Source of the DNA: Planctomycetota bacterium
GTDB lineage: Bacteria; Planctomycetota; SZUA-567; H5-PLA8
Length of the DNA: 36,452 nt
Assembly: GCA_026184295.1 (NCBI GenBank)
Contig: JAHCJK010000042.1
Coordinates: 1-36,452, forward strand
Direction of reading: 5' to 3'
Part shown: positions 1 through 7,554 of the stretch, in pieces
How positions within the stretch are numbered: the first letter of the stretch is position 1
Layout of the letters: each line of letters begins with the position of its first letter
The notes under the pieces: model-generated
Told to the model about the DNA's origin: nothing
Seen by the model: the letters and a program-made list of their open reading frames with translations, nothing else
Database searches by the model: none
Made by a program: the position numbers and the translations under genes

Positions 1-384
1 CATCGCGTTGTAGAGGTACGTCTGATACCAGCAGACCGAACCGCAGAGCGCGTGGCCGTACACGTTTAGGGCTTTAATAGCATCCACGACCTTGGTGTTC
101 TCGCCGAAATACTTGCGCTGCTTCAGCGCGTCGGCCATGGGGTGCTCGGGAACGGCGTGGTGGTAGGTGTGCGTGACGAGGTACTCGAAGAGCGCTTCGC
201 ATTTCTGCTGGTCGTTCATCCCGGGCTTGAGAATCGTGTTGAGGATCGACTCCGCCGTCGAGGCGTCCGGGTTCTTCTCGCTCACCACCTTCACGCCCGC
301 GGCGACGGCCTCGGCCGCAGGGGCCCAGGTCCCGGCCGACACAACGGCCACCACGGCACAGATTCCGGCAAGGAAACGAAGCAT
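1..384 (-). CDS. Secreted transglutaminase-like protein (C-terminus outside window)
   Basis: The frame is open from an ATG at 384-382 to the window edge, giving 128 residues. It starts with a signal peptide (MLRFLAGICAVVAVVSAG, cleavage probably after APAAEA, near residue 26). Residues 45-85 look like the helical lead-in of transglutaminase-like domains (LKPGMNDQQKCEALFEYLV). Residues 107-122 read IKALNVYGHALCGSVC, which resembles the NVYGxxLCGD block that carries the catalytic cysteine in bacterial transglutaminase-like proteins. The His and Asp of the triad would lie beyond the edge. Inferred role: an exported transglutaminase or cysteine-protease-type enzyme acting on envelope or extracellular protein. 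The assignment rests on one motif, so the family is likely but not certain. Confidence 0.6.
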   Translation of the reverse strand, partial: MLRFLAGICAVVAVVSAGTWAPAAEAVAAGVKVVSEKNPDASTAESILNTILKPGMNDQQKCEALFEYLVTHTYHHAVPEHPMADALKQRKYFGENTKVVDAIKALNVYGHALCGSVCWYQTYLYNAM

Positions 385-455
385 GGACGATTCTCCGAGA
401 GGATGCGGGCAAAGGTACTGGCTGTATATGCCGCTTGCGCGGAGAGAATCGGTAG

Positions 456-487
456 AAAATGACGCGCCCCCGGAGGTCCAGGGGCAC
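456..487 (-). terminator. Probable intrinsic terminator after the Gly/Tyr-rich protein gene
   Basis: On the minus strand an 11-bp stem (arms at 487-477 and 474-464, two G-U pairs, very short loop) is followed by GTCATTTT. It lies about 60 nt past the stop codon at 547. The stem is GC-rich and the T run is short, so termination is plausible but not assured. Confidence 0.5.
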
Positions 488-546
488 GGATGGTATTCAA
501 TGCATGGGAAGCGCGTGCGAATGAATCAGGAGTGGTGGCAAGGCAA

Positions 547-1674
547 CTACCAACCGAATCCACCGATCCCGACGTTGTAGCGGAAGCTCTTGTTGCCGCC
601 GGAGAGGTTCACGCCGAAGCCGGAGCTGTAGCCGCTGTAGCTCGAGTAGCCGCCGTACCCGCCGAAGCCCGAGTTGAAGTTGGTGCCGAAGGCGAAGTTC
701 TTGTAGACGAAGCCGGGCGAGTAGCCGTAGGAGCGGCGGAAGTTGGAACCGGCGTTGCCGCTGTCCCAGTAGCCGGCGTTCGCGCCGCCGTAGCCCCAGC
801 CGCGCCGATGCCCGCCGTAGTAGCCGCCGCTGTAATTGTAATAAGGATAGCTGCTGACCGTTCCGACGAAGAACTCGGAGTCGCCCGAGGCGATGCCCAC
901 GCCGTCGGCGTAGACCGGCGTGTAACCCGGCCCGACGAAGAAGCCGCCGCCGTCGCCGTAGTAGCCGTAGCGCTGCAGGAGCGATTCGCCGTGCTGGACC
1001 CGCAGTTCCTCGCGGCGCGCCAGCTCTTCCTGAATCTGGCGCATCTTCAGGAGCTTCTCGACCTCGGCCTTGGTGAACTTGTCCTCGGCGCGCTTGGGCC
1101 CGATGCGCAGGCCGTCTTCCGCGTCCTGCTTGTCCTTGCGGTCGATCAGCCAGGCGCGCTCGGCGGGCTTGACCCAGACGTCGTCTTCGAGCTTCACCAG
1201 GCCGCGCGCGCGGCGTTCGTCGTCGACGGCCTGCCAGCCGGACTCGGTCTTCACGTGCCCCAGGCGCTTGCGGGCTTCGGCGTGGTCGGGATCGGCGGCG
1301 ACGGCCTTGCGCCAGGCCTCGTGGGCCAGGTTCGAATACCCGGCGCGGTCGGCGTAGAAGTCGCCCAGCTTCACCCACGCGGCGGCGGCCTCGGCGCCGG
1401 TCTTGGCCTCGGCCTCGGCGCGCAGCTTGGCGGCGGCGGCCTCGGTGGGGTCTTCGGGCAGCGGCTTGCGTTCGATCTTGCGGATGTCGGCTTGCGGGAT
1501 GTGCACGGCGCCCTTCAGCGAGCCGATGCGCATCTCCAGCGTCACGCCGTCGGCATCCTGGCGCAGGATCACGCCTTCCTTGACCGTGCCGTCGCGCAGG
1601 GTCACGGTGTCCGCGCGGGCCGTGCCGGCCAGCAGCAGGGCCGCGCCCACGAGAAGGATCAGGTTCGCGCGCAT
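547..1674 (-). CDS. Secreted protein with SH3-like N-terminal module and Gly/Tyr-rich C-terminus
   Basis: 375 aa. A signal peptide (MRANLILLVGAALLLAGTARA) is followed by a short beta module (residues about 22-70, DTVTLRDGTVKEGVIL) that also occurs in the upstream neighbour. A helical TPR-like segment follows (about 80-145, AWVKLGDFYADRAGYSNLAHEAWRKAV is its core), then a charged region to about 240. The last 135 residues are low-complexity, rich in Gly, Tyr, Ser and Phe, with repeated GYGGYSSYSGY-like units and a terminal GFGW. The start has a GGAGAG ribosome site. The gene begins 10 nt after the stop of the gene at 1685-2500, so the two are co-transcribed. I do not recognise a named family; an extracellular or surface structural role is an inference from composition. 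Confidence 0.8.
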   Translation of the reverse strand: MRANLILLVGAALLLAGTARADTVTLRDGTVKEGVILRQDADGVTLEMRIGSLKGAVHIPQADIRKIERKPLPEDPTEAAAAKLRAEAEAKTGAEAAAAWVKLGDFYADRAGYSNLAHEAWRKAVAADPDHAEARKRLGHVKTESGWQAVDDERRARGLVKLEDDVWVKPAERAWLIDRKDKQDAEDGLRIGPKRAEDKFTKAEVEKLLKMRQIQEELARREELRVQHGESLLQRYGYYGDGGGFFVGPGYTPVYADGVGIASGDSEFFVGTVSSYPYYNYSGGYYGGHRRGWGYGGANAGYWDSGNAGSNFRRSYGYSPGFVYKNFAFGTNFNSGFGGYGGYSSYSGYSSGFGVNLSGGNKSFRYNVGIGGFGW

Positions 1675-1684
1675 GACGGCTCTC

Positions 1685-2500
1685 CTAAATCGGGCCCTTG
1701 GACTTCTTGCCGTGATGGTGGTGCCCGTTGCCCTGCATCGGGAAGAAGTAGTACGGCTTCAGGCCCTTGGGAATGAACTCCTTCAACTGCTTGTTCGGGC
1801 GGCGCAGGATCTCGGTGTTGAAGAGCGCGCGCGAACGCGGCAGCACGCCGTCGTAGTAGGTCAGCCCGCGGTAGTTCTCGTCGAAGACGCCCTGCCAGAG
1901 CGGCCCGTAGACATCCCAGTAGGTCGGGTCGCTGTCGTAGGGCAGGGTGTTGCGGAGGAGCGGCACCACGCGCGTCTCGCGGGCCTCCTGCTCGGCCTCC
2001 TGGATCGCCTGGCGCAGCAGCGCGAGCGGGCTCTGGTGCTGCTCCAGCCGTTCGACGATCTCGGAGGAGTCGTCCTGCGGGATGCGTTCGCCCTTGGGGG
2101 ACTCGGCCAGGGCCTGCGCGGCCTTGCGGGCCAGAATCTTCATCTCCGGCGCGTCGCCGGCCACGGCGCCTTTCAGCATCGCCAGGCCGTCGGCGTCGGC
2201 GATCGACTGCTCGAGCACGGCTTCGCGGGACGGCGCGGGTTCGGCGGCCGGAGCAGGCGCGGCGGCCTTTTCAGGTTCGGCGGCCCGGACGCCGGCCACG
2301 TCGGCCTTGGCGAGCTTGATCTGGGCGCTGACGGCCCCGGCCTGGACCTCGACGGTCAGGCTGTCCTTGTCTTCGCCGACGGGCACGCCGCGTACGGTGC
2401 GGCCGTCGTTCAAGGCGTAGACCGATTCCTTGGGCGCGTCGGCGCCCCAGGCCGCGTGAAGCGCGACCAGGCAGAGCGAAAGGCAGAGGGTCAGGCGCAC
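1685..2500 (-). CDS. Secreted protein sharing the N-terminal module of its operon partner
   Basis: 271 aa from a GTG start, chosen because AAAAGGGAG lies 6 nt upstream and the signal peptide (VRLTLCLSLCLVALHAAWGA) then begins directly. An ATG at 2545 would add 15 polar residues in front of it. Residues 24-70 (DGRTVRGVPVGEDKDSLTVEV) match in pattern the DGTVKEGVI module of the downstream gene. A Pro/Ala linker follows, then a helical region (about 90-170) and a C-terminal part rich in Tyr and Asp (YDSDPTYWDVYGPLWQ). The end is basic with four consecutive His (QGNGHHHHGKKSKGPI), which could bind metal. No named family is recognised. First gene of a two-gene unit. Confidence 0.78.
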   Translation of the reverse strand: MRLTLCLSLCLVALHAAWGADAPKESVYALNDGRTVRGVPVGEDKDSLTVEVQAGAVSAQIKLAKADVAGVRAAEPEKAAAPAPAAEPAPSREAVLEQSIADADGLAMLKGAVAGDAPEMKILARKAAQALAESPKGERIPQDDSSEIVERLEQHQSPLALLRQAIQEAEQEARETRVVPLLRNTLPYDSDPTYWDVYGPLWQGVFDENYRGLTYYDGVLPRSRALFNTEILRRPNKQLKEFIPKGLKPYYFFPMQGNGHHHHGKKSKGPI

Positions 2501-2942
2501 GGGGAACTCCCTTTTCCGGTTCCAGGGCTGCGACTTCCATTCCATGTCGGGACGGCGGATGGAACTTCCGCCATTGTACGCCCAATTTGCCGCGCAACTC
2601 AAGAGGCAACCGAGCCGCGGCCGTCCTCCTAAAGGTTGACGGCTTGAGCGGTTGGGAATTAGGCAAGAATCCCAAGCCGGCTCGATCTTGAAGCAGGGAA
2701 ATGAGCAAGAGTTATGACAAGAGATGTGAGCAAATTGGGGGGCTGCGGCGTCTACCAAGGAGATGCGAGGTTCGTGCGGCGGCACATGTGCAGTTTGGGC
2801 CGTGTGCGGAGCCGGTGGGGCTGCTTTTTCGAGGGGATTGCTTGACCGCCTGACCTTCTAAAAGGTTAATTGGTAAAGGGATTCCCTTCCCAACTACGCC
2901 GTTGTTTCAACTCGCCTTTCGGTCCGTGAAAGGATGCCTTCG
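2501..2942. other. Divergent intergenic region, 442 nt
   Basis: This gene-free stretch separates the minus-strand secreted-protein pair from the plus-strand envelope operon. It must hold promoters for both. On the plus strand I see one candidate sigma-70 site (separate entry). I see no RNA gene, repeat or convincing small ORF; open frames here lack ribosome sites and signal-like sequence. Confidence 0.6.
2842..2870 (+). promoter_or_regulatory. Candidate sigma-70 promoter of the envelope operon
   Basis: TTGACC (2842-2847) is followed after 17 nt by GTTAAT (2865-2870), about 75 nt before the start codon at 2943. The -35 box is good (5 of 6) but the -10 box is poor, so this is a weak prediction. 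Confidence 0.3.
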
Positions 2943-5906
2943 ATGCAGACACTGCGGAAATCCTGGTGGGCGTTGGCGGCCGCCGGGCTGCTGATGCTGG
3001 TGCTGTTGAATCGCCTGAGCGCTCCGACGCTGGGCGGCGACACCGGCACGCCGAGCCTGAAGATGAACCTGGAGCCGTCCACGTCGCCGCCCGATCCCGG
3101 CCCCGAACTGATTCTGGGCGCGGAACAGGGCAAAGGGAAGGGCACCAACTTTCCGTGGGTGGACGTGACGCCCGAGGGCGCCTGCCAGGACTACCGCATC
3201 TATTTCGACCGCCAGGACAACGAGAACTTCCACTTCCTCGACCGCAAGGGCAAGGACCTGATCCTGGGGCTCTGCGAAGGCGGGGTCGAACAGGTCTTCG
3301 CCAGGGCCGCGATGCAGGGCAGCGAACAGCCGCGCGTCGCCCGGCACGGCGCGCAGATCGGCGTCTTCGAAGGCGGTCGCCTGGCGCTCTCGGCCTTCGA
3401 CGACCGGCGCATGGGCGGGACGGTGGGCATGCGGCGGATCGGGACCGACGCGGCGCTGACGCTGAAGGCCGAACGCCGCGAGGACGTGCACTTCGCCGAC
3501 GATTTCATGCGCGAGGAGAAGGACAAGAGCCCCTGGCGCAAGATCAACTGCTCCGAAGAGCGCGGCGACTTCATGATCAAGAACCTGCGCCACCCGCTGC
3601 TGAGCGCCAACGCGTTCAACTACATGGGCACGGGCGACGGGGTGCTCTCGGTCATCGGCGAGAAGTGGTGGGACAACTACCGCTTCGAATCCAGCCTGCG
3701 CGGGCCCGAGAAGGGCCAGATCGGGCTGGTCTTCGCGCTCCAGGACGAGAAGAACTACGGGCTCTTCCGCTGGACGGCGCGCCCGGTGAACGCGGACGGT
3801 TCGACCACCGGCCCCGGCAAGAAGGAACTCGTCCTCGTCCGCGACGGCAAGGAACAGGTCCTGGCCTCCGGCGAGGGCGGCTACCTGCCCGACCAGTGGT
3901 ACAAGGCCGTGATCCTGGTCTCGTACGCGCGGGTCAAGGTCTCGCTCGACGGGCACGTGCAGTTCGAGGTCGCCGAGCCGAACCTGGCGGCGGGCTGCGC
4001 GGGCGTCTGGTGCAACGTCAGCCGTCCCAAGGAAGTCGCGCTCGACCCCAAGGCCCTGCCGTTCCAGGTGAACAGCCTCAACGCGCTGATGCGCCAGAAC
4101 GCGGTCTTCGACGACATCAAGGTGGACAGCGTGGAGAGCCTGGAAGAGGACTTCCGGCAGGCCGGCCCGCTGGCCGGCGGCTGGCTGGTCGGCAGCGGCG
4201 AATGGCTGGTCAAGGCCGAGCCCGGCAAGGCCGGCGAACTGAACGTCCGTCCCGGTCCGTGGGCCAGCAAGAGCCTGATCGGCGCGCGCCACTGGGCGCA
4301 GTACGAACTGGAATGCGAGATCGATCCGGGTTCGACGACGGCGGGGATCGTCTTCCTGTACCGCGACGAATCGGACTACGTGGCCGCCCGCACCGACGGG
4401 CGCGTCCTGCAGCTCGTGCGCGTCGAACAGGGCAAGGAAACCCCGGTCGATCAGACGACGCTGCCCGAAGGCGCGGCCAAGGACGGCTTCGTGCCGCTGC
4501 ACGCCTCGATCCAGCACGGCTACATCAAGGTCGCGGCCCCCGGCGGGGCGATGGTGCAGGGCTTCGAGGAAGAAGGCATCCTGCGCGGGCGCGCGGGGCT
4601 GATGGCGTCGCAGGGCAAGGGCGCGGAACCCGCGCGCTTCCGGCGCTTCCGCCTCGCCTTCCTGCAGGAAGCCGAGCCGCTGGTGACGACCAACGCGATC
4701 TTCGAAGACGAGACGACGATGAAGGACTGGACCAGCCCCACCAGCGAATGGTTCCCGCCGCGGAACCCGCTGAGCGTGGAAGGGCAGCCGGTGAACCTGC
4801 TCTGGCACCGCAGCCAGTTCCCCGGCGACGTGGAACTGGCCGTCGAGCCGCGCCAGATCCAGGACGAGAAGCACGAGATCGCGCTCTCGGTCAGCAAGGA
4901 CGGCAAGGGCAGCAACAACGGGTACGTCTTCCGCTACCGCGCGGGACGCCCGACCAACGACGGCAAGACCGCGACGGTGATCGAACTGCTGCGCCAGGGC
5001 GAGACGGTGAAGGAGAAGGTCCTGGAAGGCGACGCGAAGGTGCGCGAGCTTTCCTCGCTGAGCCTGCGGCGGGCGGGTTCGTACGTGGTGGGCAAGATCA
5101 ACGGGAAGCCGGCGCTGGTCTGGAAGGACGAGAAGCCGCTGGTGGGCTCCCGCGTCGCGTACTACTCGCGCGGCGTGGAAGTGAAGGTCGAGTCCGCCAA
5201 GATCGTCAGCGACCACTTCCGCAACGAACTCTTCAGCCGCGCGCCGGTGGACTGGCGCACCTCCGGGATGGCTATCGCCGAGGTCACCAACCGCTGGCAG
5301 TGCGACCCGCGCTGGTCCTTCTTCTCGCTCAAGAGCGACCTGGCGCGGCGCGACGAGGGCAAGGCCGCGGTGCTGTGGAGCAAGTACCTGTACCCCGGCG
5401 ACGTGACGGTGGAGTACTTCGTCGGGAACAAGATGGAAGGCGAGCGCGGCCGGCCGTACACCTACGCGCGCGACATCAACGTCACGATCTGTTCCGACGG
5501 CAACGACCTGACCAAGGGCTACACCTTCATGTTCGGCGGGCAAGGGAACAAGGGGAGCTACATCCTGCGCGACGGCGTGGAAGTGAAGAGCACGCCGCTC
5601 AAGATTCCCACGGACATGAACTACCACCGCCACTGGTTCTCGGTGCGCGTGGAGAAGCGCGGCAACCGCGTCAGCTACCGCATCGACCGCTACTTCTCCG
5701 ACTCGAACTCGGAGTCGCGCCAGTCGGAAGGCGAACTGGTCTTCGAGGACGACAAGCCGCTGACGGGCATGCGCGTGGCCATCTGGACCTACGACCACGC
5801 GACGATGATCAGCCGCGTGCGCATCTCGGGCGACGGCGGCGCGGAGACCGAAGATCCCGGCGCCGGCGTCCCGGCGCTCAAGACCGTCTACGACAACGAG
5901 AAGTAA
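2943..5906 (+). CDS. Membrane-anchored protein with several concanavalin/DUF1080-like modules
   Basis: 987 aa. The ATG at 2943 is preferred over the in-frame ATG at 2934 because AAAGG (2929-2933) lies 9 nt before it. One hydrophobic helix (residues about 8-22, WALAAAGLLMLVLL) anchors the N-terminus, so the rest is probably periplasmic or external. The body is a string of beta-rich units of about 170-210 residues, beginning near 60, 180, 400, 585 and 755. Each has a recurring pattern: DDF..W, then a bulky core such as GQIGLVFALQDEKNYGLFRW, then WYKAVILVSYARVKVSLDG, and a closing FDDIKVDSVE. These resemble the concanavalin-like fold of LamG/DUF1080 proteins, usually glycan-binding. No catalytic motif is evident. 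First gene of an operon with the two PEGA-TPR genes (31-nt gap). Function is inferred as envelope glycan recognition or scaffolding. Confidence 0.75.
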   Translation: MQTLRKSWWALAAAGLLMLVLLNRLSAPTLGGDTGTPSLKMNLEPSTSPPDPGPELILGAEQGKGKGTNFPWVDVTPEGACQDYRIYFDRQDNENFHFLDRKGKDLILGLCEGGVEQVFARAAMQGSEQPRVARHGAQIGVFEGGRLALSAFDDRRMGGTVGMRRIGTDAALTLKAERREDVHFADDFMREEKDKSPWRKINCSEERGDFMIKNLRHPLLSANAFNYMGTGDGVLSVIGEKWWDNYRFESSLRGPEKGQIGLVFALQDEKNYGLFRWTARPVNADGSTTGPGKKELVLVRDGKEQVLASGEGGYLPDQWYKAVILVSYARVKVSLDGHVQFEVAEPNLAAGCAGVWCNVSRPKEVALDPKALPFQVNSLNALMRQNAVFDDIKVDSVESLEEDFRQAGPLAGGWLVGSGEWLVKAEPGKAGELNVRPGPWASKSLIGARHWAQYELECEIDPGSTTAGIVFLYRDESDYVAARTDGRVLQLVRVEQGKETPVDQTTLPEGAAKDGFVPLHASIQHGYIKVAAPGGAMVQGFEEEGILRGRAGLMASQGKGAEPARFRRFRLAFLQEAEPLVTTNAIFEDETTMKDWTSPTSEWFPPRNPLSVEGQPVNLLWHRSQFPGDVELAVEPRQIQDEKHEIALSVSKDGKGSNNGYVFRYRAGRPTNDGKTATVIELLRQGETVKEKVLEGDAKVRELSSLSLRRAGSYVVGKINGKPALVWKDEKPLVGSRVAYYSRGVEVKVESAKIVSDHFRNELFSRAPVDWRTSGMAIAEVTNRWQCDPRWSFFSLKSDLARRDEGKAAVLWSKYLYPGDVTVEYFVGNKMEGERGRPYTYARDINVTICSDGNDLTKGYTFMFGGQGNKGSYILRDGVEVKSTPLKIPTDMNYHRHWFSVRVEKRGNRVSYRIDRYFSDSNSESRQSEGELVFEDDKPLTGMRVAIWTYDHATMISRVRISGDGGAETEDPGAGVPALKTVYDNEK

Positions 5907-5937
5907 CGCACCCGGAGCCGACAAGGATCGTCCATCG

Positions 5938-7545
5938 ATGAGCGACCAACCTTCCAGTCCCGTCCCACCGGCCGCGCCGCCTTCCGGCGGCGGCGGGTTG
6001 GGGCTCCTGCTCGGCGGCCTGGTGGTCCTGGGCCTGCTGGTGGGCGTGGGGCTGCATCTGATGTCGCCCGCGGAACCGGCCGCTTCGCCGAAGGACCCCG
6101 CGGCCGCGCCCGAAGGCACGCCCGTGGCGGAAGGCGCGCCGGCCGCGGAGTCCGAAGCCGCGGGGCGCGTGCGCTTCGAGACCGACCCGCCGGGCGCGAG
6201 CCTGTTCATCAACGGGCGGCTGGTCGGCGCGACGCCGCTGACGCTGGAAGGCCTGGCGGCGGGGGCCTACGGCGTGCGCCTGGAAATGGACGGACGGCAG
6301 CCTCGCACGCTGCGCATGAACGTGGACGGCAAGGCGCAGTCCTTCCTCGAGACCATGGACCCGCTTTCCACCGGCGTGCTGGTGGTGGACATCAGCCCGC
6401 GCGGCGCCGAAGTCCTCCTGGACGGCGAACTGATGGGCCTGACGCCGCTGACGATGGAGCACGCGCCCGCCGGCATCCACGAACTCCTGATCCGCAAGAC
6501 CAACTGCGCCCCCTTCTCGCAGCGCATCGACCTGAAGGCCGGCGACAAGCTCGAGTTCAAGGACTTCGCCCTGGAGGACAAGGTGCTGAAGATGCTCCAG
6601 GGGCTGGTGGCCAACGAGAAGGCGCGCGTGGGCCACTACATCGACCTGGCGCACTACTACTTCATCTGCGACGAACTGGACAGCTCCATCGCGACCTTTC
6701 TCAAGGCGCAGGACCTGGCCGACCTGCCGCTGGAACTCCCCGAGAACATGGACCCCGACGAGCGCGCGCTCGAGCAGCGCCTGCGCAACGAGGACCGCAG
6801 CCGGCTGCGCAAGGAGATCGAGAAGCACAAGTCGCCCAGCTACTTCGGCATCGAAAAGACCACGCTCTTCCGCGAGAAGTACGACCGCGCCGTCACCGAG
6901 GCCAACGAGCGCAACGTCACCTCCTGGGCCTGGGTGGAAGCCAACGGCGGCGAGTACCTCCGCAACGGGGATTACGCCCGCGCCGAACGGCTCTTCGCCG
7001 AGCATCTGGAAAAGAGCCCCAACAGCCCGGCCGTGACCGCCTGCCTGATGAACCTGCTCAAGGCCCGCGTGGGCCTGCGCAACATGCGCGGCATCGCCGA
7101 GAGCGCCGGCAAACTGCTCGAACTGGCCGGGCGGCGCGCCGACATCATGTTCCAGGCCGGCACGGCGCTCTCCAGCGCCAAGGACCGCGTGCGCCCGGGC
7201 GACCGCCAGGACCTGCTGGGCCTCGCCGAGAAGGCGCTCGAGAAGGCCCACGAAGCCGGGCCGACCCCGGCGTTCAAGGCCGAGGCGGCCTTCGAACTCG
7301 GCAACGTGCTGCTGGCCGGGCACCGCCCCGAGGCCGCCGCGGGCTGGTACGAGAAGTCGCTGATCGAGCACCTGCCCGACGACGTCCGCGAAGACCGCAC
7401 GTACTGCCGCGCCGAGGCGATGCTGCAGGCCGGCAAGGTGGACGAGGCCGAGGCGAGCTTTCAGGAACTGGCCAAGAGCGAGCATGTGGTCACGCGCGAG
7501 AAGGCCAAGGCGGCGCTGATCCGCGTCAAATCGATGAAGGAATAG
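5938..7545 (+). CDS. Membrane-anchored PEGA-TPR protein (first paralogue)
   Basis: 535 aa. A Pro/Gly-rich cytoplasmic tail (1-20) precedes one transmembrane helix (about 21-42, LGLLLGGLVVLGLLVGVGL) and an Ala/Pro linker. Two PEGA domains follow: residues about 76-142 (FETDPPGASLFINGRLVGATP) and 145-213 (ISPRGAEVLLDGELMGLTP), each with the PxGAxVxxDG..G.TPL signature. The remainder is alpha-helical with TPR-like units (for example YARAERLFAEHLEKSPNSP). PEGA domains are common in surface proteins and are thought to bind envelope components; TPRs mediate protein contacts. AAGGA at 5923-5927 supports the start. The next gene is a clear paralogue 9 nt downstream, so this is a tandem duplication within one operon. 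Confidence 0.88.
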   Translation: MSDQPSSPVPPAAPPSGGGGLGLLLGGLVVLGLLVGVGLHLMSPAEPAASPKDPAAAPEGTPVAEGAPAAESEAAGRVRFETDPPGASLFINGRLVGATPLTLEGLAAGAYGVRLEMDGRQPRTLRMNVDGKAQSFLETMDPLSTGVLVVDISPRGAEVLLDGELMGLTPLTMEHAPAGIHELLIRKTNCAPFSQRIDLKAGDKLEFKDFALEDKVLKMLQGLVANEKARVGHYIDLAHYYFICDELDSSIATFLKAQDLADLPLELPENMDPDERALEQRLRNEDRSRLRKEIEKHKSPSYFGIEKTTLFREKYDRAVTEANERNVTSWAWVEANGGEYLRNGDYARAERLFAEHLEKSPNSPAVTACLMNLLKARVGLRNMRGIAESAGKLLELAGRRADIMFQAGTALSSAKDRVRPGDRQDLLGLAEKALEKAHEAGPTPAFKAEAAFELGNVLLAGHRPEAAAGWYEKSLIEHLPDDVREDRTYCRAEAMLQAGKVDEAEASFQELAKSEHVVTREKAKAALIRVKSMKE

Positions 7546-7554
7546 GGCCGGCGC

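Noticed and set aside
2907..6212. Long minus-strand open frame (1101 aa) opposite the lectin-module gene
   Set aside because: Its translation is biased to Ala, Val, Arg, His, Asp and Leu without domains, as expected for an antisense frame of a GC-rich gene. The plus-strand frame has a membrane anchor, repeated modules and a ribosome site.
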